Shown here: in pieces, positions 1-7,066 of the stretch
Layout of the letters: each line of letters begins with the position of its first letter
Position numbering within the stretch: position 1 is the stretch's first letter
Assembly (NCBI GenBank): GCA_029879595.1
Contig: JAOUPZ010000027.1
Location: forward strand, 1-14,907
From: Deltaproteobacteria bacterium
GTDB taxonomy: Bacteria > SAR324 > JACQKK01
Reading direction: 5' to 3'
DNA: 14,907 nucleotides
Translations under genes and position numbers: made by a program
The notes under the pieces: generated by a model
The model's input: only the letters and a program-made list of their open reading frames with translations
Told to the model about the DNA's origin: nothing
Databases searched by the model: none

Positions 1-2
1 AA

Positions 3-1154
3 GACAGCGGGGAAGACAGCGGCAGCGGCATCAAGGTGCCCCATGAGACCAAGGGCGCGCTGGCCTTTGACACCAACAAGTCACTGGAGGAGGAGGTTTC
101 CGCATACCTTGAGGTGGTGCGTCAGCTGCGCAAGGATTACAAGGACGAACAGGTGATCCTGGACGGACTAAAGGAAATAGAAACCAAACTGCAATCCCTG
201 CGGGTATCCGCAGCCCCGGAAAAGGAACTGCGCAAATCCCTGGAAGAGCTGATGTATGTGCCCCTGGGAGAGGGCCGGAACCTGCGGCTGGACGCCTTCA
301 GGAAAAAAGCCGCCAAGAACCGCCTGTCCAACCTGACCGAGTACAAGAACCAGGTGGTCAAGATGGTGCGCAACACCCGCAACAACCTGGCCATGCTGCT
401 GTTGGCCAATCCACAGGACGGCATCCTGCAGAAATTCATGGAGCACCTGGAATCGCTGGACATGAGCAGGCCGGATCTGCTCAAGGGAGAGATGGAAACC
501 CTGGGCAAGAGTCCCCAGCTCTGGCATTACAACAAGAAGAAGAAGTCCTTCCTGGCCGACTGGCTGCGGCCCTACCAGGACAAGCTGGGCGTGCCCATCG
601 AGGATATGACCGAGGAGGAGTTCCAGGCCGCCCTGAAACAGGTGGAGGATCTGCGTCAGACCAGGTTTGAGGATATGACCAACCTGGAGATAATCAAGCA
701 GCGTGATCTGTTTCGCTCCTTCAACCGCCGGATGAATCCGGTGATTAACGGGCGCGATGAGGAGTTCTGGGGCAGCGAGGATGTGCGCGACGAATTTGTC
801 CGGTTTATCAATCTGTTGATTCTGAGGTTCAGCTTCAACCTGGAGGAGCGCTTCCTGGTGTTTCGCACCAACGACAGCGGGTTCGTGTATCTGGTGGGCT
901 TTTCCGACGAGTCATTCGAGAAGATCCTGACCCTGGAGGACGGCCGGGTGGGACTGTATCCCCATCTGAAGGTGCTGCTCAAGGTATCCGACGGCTCATA
1001 CAAGGAGATCACCAAGGAGTCATACAGCAATAACGCCAAGGCTTTCTACAGCACCATGCGCACGGCGGTGGTGCCCTTCCTCACCTCCATGGCGGTGGTC
1101 ACGGAAAAAGAACTGAGCGAGGATATCAAAAACGCGTTTGATATTTGGACCTGA
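3..1154 (+). CDS. Hypothetical helical protein, 5'-truncated by the window edge
   Basis: I do not recognise this family. The frame is open to the left edge, and the residues before the first possible start (GTG at 36) read as an acidic Ser/Gly linker (DSGEDSGSG). The true start is therefore probably outside the window and this is the C-terminal part of a longer protein. The visible ~384 residues have no signal peptide and no membrane segment, so a cytoplasmic location is likely. The first ~120 residues are rich in Glu, Lys and Leu in heptad-like order and look helical or coiled-coil. The C-terminal third is mixed alpha/beta, with hydrophobic strands such as FRTNDSGFVYLVGFSD. The gene ends in TGA, 9 bases before the stop of the convergent methyltransferase gene. 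It points away from the envelope cluster, so I cannot assign it to that system. Confidence 0.8.
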   Translation, partial: DSGEDSGSGIKVPHETKGALAFDTNKSLEEEVSAYLEVVRQLRKDYKDEQVILDGLKEIETKLQSLRVSAAPEKELRKSLEELMYVPLGEGRNLRLDAFRKKAAKNRLSNLTEYKNQVVKMVRNTRNNLAMLLLANPQDGILQKFMEHLESLDMSRPDLLKGEMETLGKSPQLWHYNKKKKSFLADWLRPYQDKLGVPIEDMTEEEFQAALKQVEDLRQTRFEDMTNLEIIKQRDLFRSFNRRMNPVINGRDEEFWGSEDVRDEFVRFINLLILRFSFNLEERFLVFRTNDSGFVYLVGFSDESFEKILTLEDGRVGLYPHLKVLLKVSDGSYKEITKESYSNNAKAFYSTMRTAVVPFLTSMAVVTEKELSEDIKNAFDIWT

Positions 1155-1163
1155 CGGGTTTTC

Positions 1164-2288
1164 TCAGGCGCGGCGGCCCACGGCCAACAGGTTGACGCCG
1201 CCCAGGCCCAGGGAGTGGGTCTGGAAATCGAAGCACATGCTCATATCGAGAAACGCCCCGAAGGTTTTCTTCCTGTCCAGGATGTACTCCAGGCTTTTCG
1301 GCTTGATGCTGCGCGCCAGGGCTCCCGGCCCCCCCAGCACCTCTGTTTCAAACCCGGCGGATTTCATCAGCCCCATCAACTCATCCGGAGTGAACGAATA
1401 ATCGGGGGGGACCAGCTGCCCCGTCTCCTCCAGGTATTTCACCACGTCCTCCGGGAAGTCCTCCACGCCGTTTTCCAGCAGGGCCCGGGCCATGGGAAAG
1501 GGGTAGGAGCTGTTTTTCCGGTCCGGAGGAACGAAGGTGCCATCAATATCGTAGTCTAGCATGAACGGCACCACTCCCAGACGGCTGGAAACCATCAGCA
1601 CAACCCTTTCCCGGGCCACCCGGCACACCTCCTGAAGGGCCTTCACATGGTCCGGGTAGCAGTAGGATATGGGGGCATCCATGCACAGGACCATGTCGAA
1701 TGCTTGATCGGCGATGCCATCCAGGTTTTTAACATCCCCCTGCCGGAAGGTTATGTTCTTCAGGCCCTCGCGCTCCGCCTGATTGCGGGCCCGCTCCAGC
1801 ATGGCCTCCGAGATGTCCAGGTGGGTAACCTGATGGCCCATCCGGGCTATGGGCAGGGAATACCGGCCGGTTCCTGCCCCGGCGTCAAGCACATTCAGGG
1901 GCCTGAACCCGGCGTCACCGCTTTGGGCAGGGCTGTTATGATCCAGTCTTATGGGGTGCCTGTATCCAACCGGGGGGATGTCTGCCGCCACGATTTCCGC
2001 CGCCCTTTCCAGTGAGGGCGTGCCATGGGTTTTTCCCGGGGGGATCTTGCGGAAGGATTTCCCGTTGCCGTTGCCAGAACCGCCGTTTCTCCTGGGGTTT
2101 TCCCCGGCGGACGTTCCGGGTGGATTTTCTTCGCCGCCGCCGACCGGACCAAGGAGCGGAAACAGAACCCGCCAGGTAATGGCTGTCTGCACGGAAACCA
2201 GCGGAAAGCGGTGCTCCCGCAGAGGTTCCTCCTCGGCCATTATATCACCCCAGAACTGCTGGGATTCTTCGTGGCGTAAAAACTTCAT
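1164..2288 (-). CDS. Class I SAM-dependent methyltransferase with low-complexity insertion
   Basis: This is a 374-residue cytoplasmic methyltransferase of unknown substrate. The Rossmann-fold SAM-binding signature is clear: motif I NVLDAGAGTGRY at 132-143, the acidic residue ending the second strand in VTHLDIS (Asp158), RQGDVKNL around 182-189, and the strand-4 segment DMVLCMDAPISY at 198-209. N-terminal residues 1-46 (ESQQFWG, then PLVSVQTAITW) look like the usual cap region of such enzymes. Between cap and core lies an unusual Gly/Asn/Pro-rich insertion, about 48-128, that includes SGNGNGK. I chose the ATG at 2288 because the cap looks conserved. An in-frame ATG at 2240 has a better ribosome-binding site (GGGGTGA, five bases upstream) and would remove 16 residues. 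It follows the FlgT-like gene after 236 bases, so co-transcription is uncertain. Confidence 0.88.
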   Translation of the reverse strand: MKFLRHEESQQFWGDIMAEEEPLREHRFPLVSVQTAITWRVLFPLLGPVGGGEENPPGTSAGENPRRNGGSGNGNGKSFRKIPPGKTHGTPSLERAAEIVAADIPPVGYRHPIRLDHNSPAQSGDAGFRPLNVLDAGAGTGRYSLPIARMGHQVTHLDISEAMLERARNQAEREGLKNITFRQGDVKNLDGIADQAFDMVLCMDAPISYCYPDHVKALQEVCRVARERVVLMVSSRLGVVPFMLDYDIDGTFVPPDRKNSSYPFPMARALLENGVEDFPEDVVKYLEETGQLVPPDYSFTPDELMGLMKSAGFETEVLGGPGALARSIKPKSLEYILDRKKTFGAFLDMSMCFDFQTHSLGLGGVNLLAVGRRA

Positions 2289-2524
2289 GGCTGTCTGCTG
2301 CCCTGTTTACCCAGGTTATGGACGATAACCGTCCTGCCTTTGTTCACGGGCTCCGGCTAACTGCCGCTGAACCCTTTTCAAACATACGGCGGCCCGGAGC
2401 TGCCGGTCGAACGGGGAAATATCCCCGGAAATAACAATTCCCTTGATGAACATGCAACAAGCTCACCATAAGGCAGTATTTTCCTTAAAATAGCCGGGGA
2501 CGCATTTCGTGGATAAGCCGGCTT
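2289..2524. other. Intergenic region with several small hairpins
   Basis: This 236-base non-coding gap lies between the FlgT-like gene (upstream in transcription) and the methyltransferase gene. On the minus strand AGCCGG and CCGGCT can pair around a ~20-base loop just after the FlgT-like stop, followed by ATTTT, which would make only a weak terminator. A 6-bp hairpin CGGGGA-AATA-TCCCCG lies at 2412-2427 with no T-tract on either side. Close to the methyltransferase start, GGTTAT (2314-2319) pairs with ATAACC (2325-2330), while GGACG (2320-2324) pairs with CGTCC (2330-2334). I see no convincing promoter. Confidence 0.4.
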
Positions 2525-4327
2525 TCAGGGCTGGGGCGTGGTGGGGCGGGGCGGGGCAACATGGTTGGCCACCGTGGCGGAACGCTTGATCTTGAACAGG
2601 TATCCGAAGTTCAGGTAGCCTCCTGTGTCCATCCGCAGATAACCGTACCTATCTGATATCTCAATATAAAACCGGTGCTGGTTTTCGGGAATCCTGATTT
2701 TGTGTTCCAGCCAGGTCATGGGCCTGAAGGTCCTGATCACCGCCCCGTTTTCATCGTAAATCCGGATGACCGGCGCCAGGTTGGTGCGCGATATCCGGTA
2801 CCAGACCAGCACGAGCTCCTCGTTGGGCGAAAGGGCTTCGCCGACAAAGAAATCCGAATCCTCGCGGGAATCCAGCAGGCCATAGATGGTTGCGTTGAAG
2901 GCCAGCGGATTGGCCCGGGAAAGCCAGCCGTTGGCTTCGTTTTCAGAATAGACCGGGTCTTCCACCTCCAGCTGGGTATAGCGCTCAAAATAGGATTTGA
3001 TGCTCTGGGCGGCGTCGGCGGGCCGGGTTTCCGGAGAAAACAGCTTCAGCTCCGGGCCGGAATTTTCCTTTTCGCCGCTCAGTTCCAGTTCCAGCAGACC
3101 ATTTTGCCAAAACACGTTTCTGATCAGGAACGGCCCCACGGAACTGCCCCGCAACTGCTCCTCCAGGGTTCTGGGGTCTCCCCTGAACGCCCCCTGATAG
3201 GTCAGGGTATCGCCCCCTATGATGACCAGCTTGAATTTCTCGAATCGGGAGCCCCGCCGGAAGAAGTTCTGCTCAAAGGTTTCCTCCTCCTCAATGGATG
3301 CCAGCCCCCACACCCTGACGCTTATTTCCGGGGTTTCGCCGGGCAGGCTGGATGGAGTGCGGATCACTCCGGGCAGCAGCCGCTGAGCCAGCGGACCCAG
3401 CAGGAGCTCCTCCAGCAGCTTCTGGCTCTGGCGCCCTTTTCCCACAGGTTTTAAGCCGCCGGAGCGGGCCTGATGCTCCAGCGTCCCCAACCAGGCCCCG
3501 GTGGAGCGGTGATAAAATATAATGCTGGCCCGCAGGCCCGGGTCCTGTTTTTTCGGGGCTTCCTCCCCGGGAAGGCTCTCAAAGCGCAGAAAGGCCGCCA
3601 CCGGGTTTTTCTGGCGGCTCAGCACCCGCTCGCGCTGCTTGTTGTCACCCATGGGATTTCCCAGGATGCCGGCCTCCCGTTCTCCCATGGGCTGCCAGCC
3701 GGAAATGGAGTATCCCAGCCGTTTCATCCTTTCAATAAGCGCCTTTGTCACGGCCTCGCGGTTTTTCGGATCGCCCAGCACCGGATCCTGTCCGTCATAG
3801 GCCAGAGCCATTTCCAGCAAAGGATCGGACAGCAGGGGCAGGGACATGCCGCGCAGGTCCTCGATGAGCTGCTGCCGGTCAATCCGGGCATAGATCATGG
3901 CCTGGTACTTGGTGCGGTCAAAGGCCGAGCCCTGGCTTTTCACCCGGAAGGATGTGATGTAACGGTCCAGCCGGTTGAAAACCCGGTTGCGCAGTTCCCG
4001 GTCGAAAAGCAGCACCCATTCGGCATCCACCAGCTCGTTAACCAGGGAAAGCACCACCATGTGCTGGCCCCTGGCCAGGGCCCTGGTGCGGGCCTGATCC
4101 AGATTGTCCTCGTATACCGGCACCTCCACCCGGGCCGTTCTTTCCAGCACGCCCTGCTGGGCGCCGGCGGGGACCGCCAGCAGCAGCGGCAGCAGGACCC
4201 CCGCCGCAACAACGGCCCTCCACCAGGGGCTCCGGCCCGGAGCGGCGCGATCCGCCGAAGACGCTGGGCCCGGCCTGGTGTTGGTGCTGCCCGACAGGTT
4301 GGGGTGTTGTACGGATTGAGTGGACAT
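2525..4327 (-). CDS. Exported FlgT/DUF2066-like protein with C-terminal PPC-like beta-sandwich
   Basis: This is a 600-residue envelope protein. I place the start at the ATG at 4327, preceded by AAAGGA; the frame stays open to 4432, but those residues do not look conserved. A 34-residue Pro/Ser-rich leader precedes a hydrophobic helix (about 36-54) and a signal-peptidase-like site AGA|QQG near residue 56. Residues ~60-165 (TARVEVPVY, then ARTRALARGQ, then YITSFRV and IYARIDRQQLIEDLRG) follow the pattern of the FlgT N-terminal and DUF2066 domains. The middle is novel to me. The C-terminal ~110 residues (NPLAFNATIYGLLDSREDSDFF, VIRIYDENGAVI, HRFYIEIS) resemble the bacterial pre-peptidase C-terminal (PPC) beta-sandwich, often a surface or adhesion module. 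In Vibrio, FlgT helps assemble the outer basal-body ring. The FlgT link is by eye and tentative. A terminator separates the gene from its upstream neighbour. Confidence 0.8.
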   Translation of the reverse strand: MSTQSVQHPNLSGSTNTRPGPASSADRAAPGRSPWWRAVVAAGVLLPLLLAVPAGAQQGVLERTARVEVPVYEDNLDQARTRALARGQHMVVLSLVNELVDAEWVLLFDRELRNRVFNRLDRYITSFRVKSQGSAFDRTKYQAMIYARIDRQQLIEDLRGMSLPLLSDPLLEMALAYDGQDPVLGDPKNREAVTKALIERMKRLGYSISGWQPMGEREAGILGNPMGDNKQRERVLSRQKNPVAAFLRFESLPGEEAPKKQDPGLRASIIFYHRSTGAWLGTLEHQARSGGLKPVGKGRQSQKLLEELLLGPLAQRLLPGVIRTPSSLPGETPEISVRVWGLASIEEEETFEQNFFRRGSRFEKFKLVIIGGDTLTYQGAFRGDPRTLEEQLRGSSVGPFLIRNVFWQNGLLELELSGEKENSGPELKLFSPETRPADAAQSIKSYFERYTQLEVEDPVYSENEANGWLSRANPLAFNATIYGLLDSREDSDFFVGEALSPNEELVLVWYRISRTNLAPVIRIYDENGAVIRTFRPMTWLEHKIRIPENQHRFYIEISDRYGYLRMDTGGYLNFGYLFKIKRSATVANHVAPPRPTTPQP

Positions 4328-4381
4328 CAGTCCTTTGAAGGTGGTAATTCCCCAGCAGACTCCCGGCCCATTGCCGGGCAG

Positions 4382-4411
4382 AAAAAAAACTGAAGGCGGA
4401 CAACGCCGCCT
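4382..4411 (-). terminator. Rho-independent terminator after the SLH/TPR lipoprotein gene
   Basis: Read on the minus strand, AGGCGG and CCGCCT form a 6-bp GC-rich stem around the loop CGTTGT, followed by TCAG and a run of eight T. It lies 41 bases past the stop of the 4452-5690 gene and 55 bases before the start of the FlgT-like gene. A second stem, CCCGGC paired with GCCGGG at 4362-4378, follows the T-tract without its own T-run and falls in the leader of the FlgT-like gene. Confidence 0.75.
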
Positions 4412-4451
4412 CCAGTATATTCTTTTAAACAACCCTTGCCAAAGTTCCTTC

Positions 4452-5690
4452 TCAGCGCAGGTAGCTCCTCAGTTCATCCTTGAGCAGACGAATGGCCAGC
4501 AGTGCTTCTGCGCCGGTGACCGGATCAAGGGGAGCGAACATTCCGCTGACCTTGCTCTTGGCCTCTATCAAACCACGGCTGGTAACGGTCATCACGGCGT
4601 TGAAATACGGAAGATCATTGCGTACATCCCGGAAGGGGGACCCCTGCCCGAAGAACTTAGTGCGCAGCTTGGTCTCGCCGGTCACCTTGACCAGGATGTC
4701 CTCCACCATCATGCTGAATTCGGCGCGGTTGGTCTTGGCATCCGGGTGGAAGCGGTGGGAAGGATCCGGCTCCAGGCCGGCCACCTTGAGCCGAAGCACC
4801 TCCTTGATGTCGGCGCGCATGGGATGGTCTTTAATGTCCACGGCCTCCGGAGCCCGGACGAGTTTCTCGGCCTCAAACCGGTTGTCCTGGCCGGATGGGG
4901 GCGCCTGGAAGCTGCTGTCCACATTGCCCCGGTCTCCCCGCTGATACAGCTTGTCCAGCCGCAGCTCCTCAATGAACAGCCCGGCGATATCGGCGCGGGA
5001 CAGGGAATTGGCAAAGGCCACTATGCGCCCGTGCATGGAACCGGGCTCGGCCCGGATGATCTTCTGCACCAGGGACAACTCCTCATCCGCAATGCCGGTC
5101 TTGTTGGTATCCATGCCCAGCACCTTGCGGTAGAACTGCTGGGCCTGCTGCAGCTTGTAGGCGTCACGGTAGGCGCGGGCCATGAAAAGGTGCGGGTCGG
5201 CGTCACGGCCCTTGGGGTCGAGCTCAACCGCCTCCTTGTAGGCATCCTCGGCCTCCTCCAGCCAGTCATCGGAGGGCTCCCGGGTCATGCGGTGAATCCT
5301 GATCTTGGCGGAATAGGCCAGGCGCTTGTCGTTGTCGTTCTTGGCCTCGGACAGCGCCTCCTTGAACATCTTGCGGGCCTCCTTGAAGGTTTCCTCGCGC
5401 TGATCCTTGGACATGCGGGGGTCCTGGGCCTTGCTGGCGCGGACAATCGCCTTGCCCGATATGGCCTGGCTGTATTTCTTGTCCAGGCTCAGGGCCAGAT
5501 TGAACGAATTGTTGGCCTCGCCCATATCGCCCTTCTCCAGGAAGTCATATCCGCGAAGGGTATGGTGGGCCGGGGTGTCCAGCCTGCCGGAGGCCTGCCG
5601 GGGTTCCTTTCCGCAGCCGGTCATCAGACCTGAAAGAACCAGCAGCACGGTGGCCGTCCAGATCAGCCTTTTTATCTCGATTAGCCTCAT
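4452..5690 (-). CDS. TPR lipoprotein with C-terminal SLH-like repeats
   Basis: This is a predicted lipoprotein of 412 residues. The start is the ATG at 5690 and not the in-frame ATG at 5729, because it gives a proper signal peptide: KR, then IWTATVLLVLSG, then the lipobox-like LMTG|C with Cys26. It also has GGAG eight bases upstream. Residues ~40-190 are helical TPR-like repeats (GYDFLEKGDMGEANNSFNLA, AEDAYKEAVELDPKG, QQAQQFYRKVLGMD). The C-terminal half has three segments resembling S-layer-homology motifs: NSLSRADIAGLFIEELRLD, HRFHPDAKTNRAEFSMMVED and FAPLDPVTGAEALLAIRLL, with DVRNDLPYFNAV between them. SLH domains bind secondary cell-wall polymers in Gram-positives; in diderms they occur in proteins that connect outer membrane and peptidoglycan. 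I infer a periplasmic scaffold or tether. A terminator follows. Confidence 0.85.
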   Translation of the reverse strand: MRLIEIKRLIWTATVLLVLSGLMTGCGKEPRQASGRLDTPAHHTLRGYDFLEKGDMGEANNSFNLALSLDKKYSQAISGKAIVRASKAQDPRMSKDQREETFKEARKMFKEALSEAKNDNDKRLAYSAKIRIHRMTREPSDDWLEEAEDAYKEAVELDPKGRDADPHLFMARAYRDAYKLQQAQQFYRKVLGMDTNKTGIADEELSLVQKIIRAEPGSMHGRIVAFANSLSRADIAGLFIEELRLDKLYQRGDRGNVDSSFQAPPSGQDNRFEAEKLVRAPEAVDIKDHPMRADIKEVLRLKVAGLEPDPSHRFHPDAKTNRAEFSMMVEDILVKVTGETKLRTKFFGQGSPFRDVRNDLPYFNAVMTVTSRGLIEAKSKVSGMFAPLDPVTGAEALLAIRLLKDELRSYLR

Positions 5691-5783
5691 TTCCTCATCT
5701 CCAGCAAAGGTTTTGGGTGGGGTGATCACACACCGGGCGTTACATCTCCGCCACCGGGGCTTTTTAAAAAAACATCAGTCGGT

Positions 5784-6647
5784 TCAGTCGATTACGATCA
5801 TCACCCGGCTTTCCCTGAGAAATGTCTGTTGCTGGGCCATGTTGCGCAGGGTGTCCGCATCGGCCTGGGAGATCACCAGATCGCTTTTATTGGCCCCCTT
5901 GGCTTCCATGGCCTTGATAACCGCAGGATTTCCCCTGACACGGTCATTTTCCGAGGCGGCCTTGACATCCTTGGTGTATCCGACCACCCCGTGCTGAACA
6001 GCCCAGGAGCGGTCCACAAAGGCCGAGCCGTAGACCTCTGATCCCTTGGGATCATAAACCTTGGGGCTCATGGCTGGCGCCAGGTCCACTCCGCGGGCAT
6101 CAATGATCAGACCGGAGTAGGCGGAACCCGGGGCCAGGCTGGACCCGGCGGTGGGAACCTCCACAGGGCTCCACTGCATGGGTGCCCCTTCCTCGCCCAT
6201 CACCAGGTTCTGGGGCAATACTTCACGAAGTTTGGCCTCCAGCTTCACCTGAATGCTGCCGTCGGAAAAATACTTGGGTTTGCCCACGCTGCGCAGGCCG
6301 AACAGCCGGCCCTGAATGGTGGTGTTGACCGAATCGTTTTCCACCATGGCGTTCTGCACGGTCGTGGTGGACGAGATGTTCACCCCCTTGACCAGTTCCA
6401 GAATATTCCGGGCCGCATCCAGCTTGGCGGCCCTGATGGCCGTGAGGTTCTTCTGGGTGGCGTTCTTGGAGGTGCTGGACGGCGCGCCCATGCCGATGGC
6501 AATGGCAATTCCGTTGGTCCAGTCGATACAGCCGTTTTCCATGGTGGTGGTGCAGCGTTCGTCCAGGGCTTCCTGGGCCTGGCCTGGCCCAACCACCAGC
6601 ATGCACAGCATTGTCAGCGCTCCAAACGCCTTGATGGCTTTTTTCAT
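5784..6647 (-). CDS. LPP20/FlgP-like secreted protein
   Basis: This 287-residue exported protein starts at the ATG at 6647, with a strong ribosome-binding site (GGAGAAGG) three bases upstream. The signal peptide is residues 1-24, ending GQA|Q, with no lipobox cysteine after it. Residues ~65-145 fit the LPP20 family pattern seen in FlgP: AIRAAKLDAARNILELVKGV, TTVQNAMVENDSVNTTIQG, and YFSDGSIQVKLEAKL. The C-terminal half (GLIIDARGVDLAPAMSPKV, then GSEVYGSAFV and SRVMIVID) is a second domain I have the impression recurs in proteobacterial LPP20 proteins. Cys32 and Cys40 could form a disulfide. FlgP contributes to the outer basal-body ring or disk in Vibrio and Campylobacter, so the family assignment agrees with the motor-like neighbours. 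The gene heads the three-gene minus-strand group, with the divergent msrP upstream. Confidence 0.88.
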   Translation of the reverse strand: MKKAIKAFGALTMLCMLVVGPGQAQEALDERCTTTMENGCIDWTNGIAIAIGMGAPSSTSKNATQKNLTAIRAAKLDAARNILELVKGVNISSTTTVQNAMVENDSVNTTIQGRLFGLRSVGKPKYFSDGSIQVKLEAKLREVLPQNLVMGEEGAPMQWSPVEVPTAGSSLAPGSAYSGLIIDARGVDLAPAMSPKVYDPKGSEVYGSAFVDRSWAVQHGVVGYTKDVKAASENDRVRGNPAVIKAMEAKGANKSDLVISQADADTLRNMAQQQTFLRESRVMIVID

Positions 6648-7066
6648 GGGCCTTCTCCGAAAAAATGAATGGTTCTTCTTGAAATTACGGTAAGTGGCAA
6701 GTCCCCTATCTGTCTCCGATGTATGGATCAGGAGGACTTCAGAGTCCCTGTTAAAACCTTTTCCCGGCTCTCTTGAGCCATTGTTTGAGTGTTATATATT
6801 ATCATAAATCAACTGTAACAGATAGGTATAACATGCCACTTGTTGTCTTACAGGGTCAACCGGTATGATGAATACTTAGCCGGGCCACAGAAAACCCGGC
6901 TGCCCCTTGCGAAAAATACTTTTTCACCAGATTACCGGGCACCAAAAACACTTCTGAGCCGTTGGAAAATATAAGGCCCTCAATCCAGCAGAGGCCCCGC
7001 GGTAATGATCCTGCCTGAATATGCCGCGCCGGATGAAACAGCGGGCGCAAGGCGGAAAATACAACC
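6648..7066. promoter_or_regulatory. Divergent intergenic region with candidate promoter and hairpin
   Basis: These 419 bases separate the divergent LPP20-like and msrP genes and hold no credible ORF. The part near 6780-6840 is markedly AT-rich against a GC-rich background. On the minus strand TTACAG (6818-6813) and TATAAC (6796-6791) are 16 bases apart, a weak sigma70-like pair that could serve the LPP20-like gene. CTGTAACAG at 6813-6821 is a 9-base palindrome that could be an operator half. A 7-bp stem AGCCGGG/CCCGGCT (6878-6884 and 6895-6901) with a 10-base loop sits on the msrP side without a T-tract. I could not define a promoter for msrP. Confidence 0.35.

Noticed and set aside
4328..4432. 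Upstream start at 4432 for the FlgT-like gene
   Set aside because: It would run through the terminator and hairpin and put 35 unconserved-looking residues before the signal helix.
4320..5633. Long plus-strand frame (437 codons) opposite the SLH/TPR lipoprotein gene
   Set aside because: Antisense to a gene with lipobox, TPR and SLH features; its translation has no signal or recognisable domain and comes from GC-rich third positions of the real gene.
6850..7066. Molybdenum-cofactor riboswitch before msrP
   Set aside because: Only one simple 7-bp hairpin was found; I could not trace the multi-stem motif, so the claim is unsupported.
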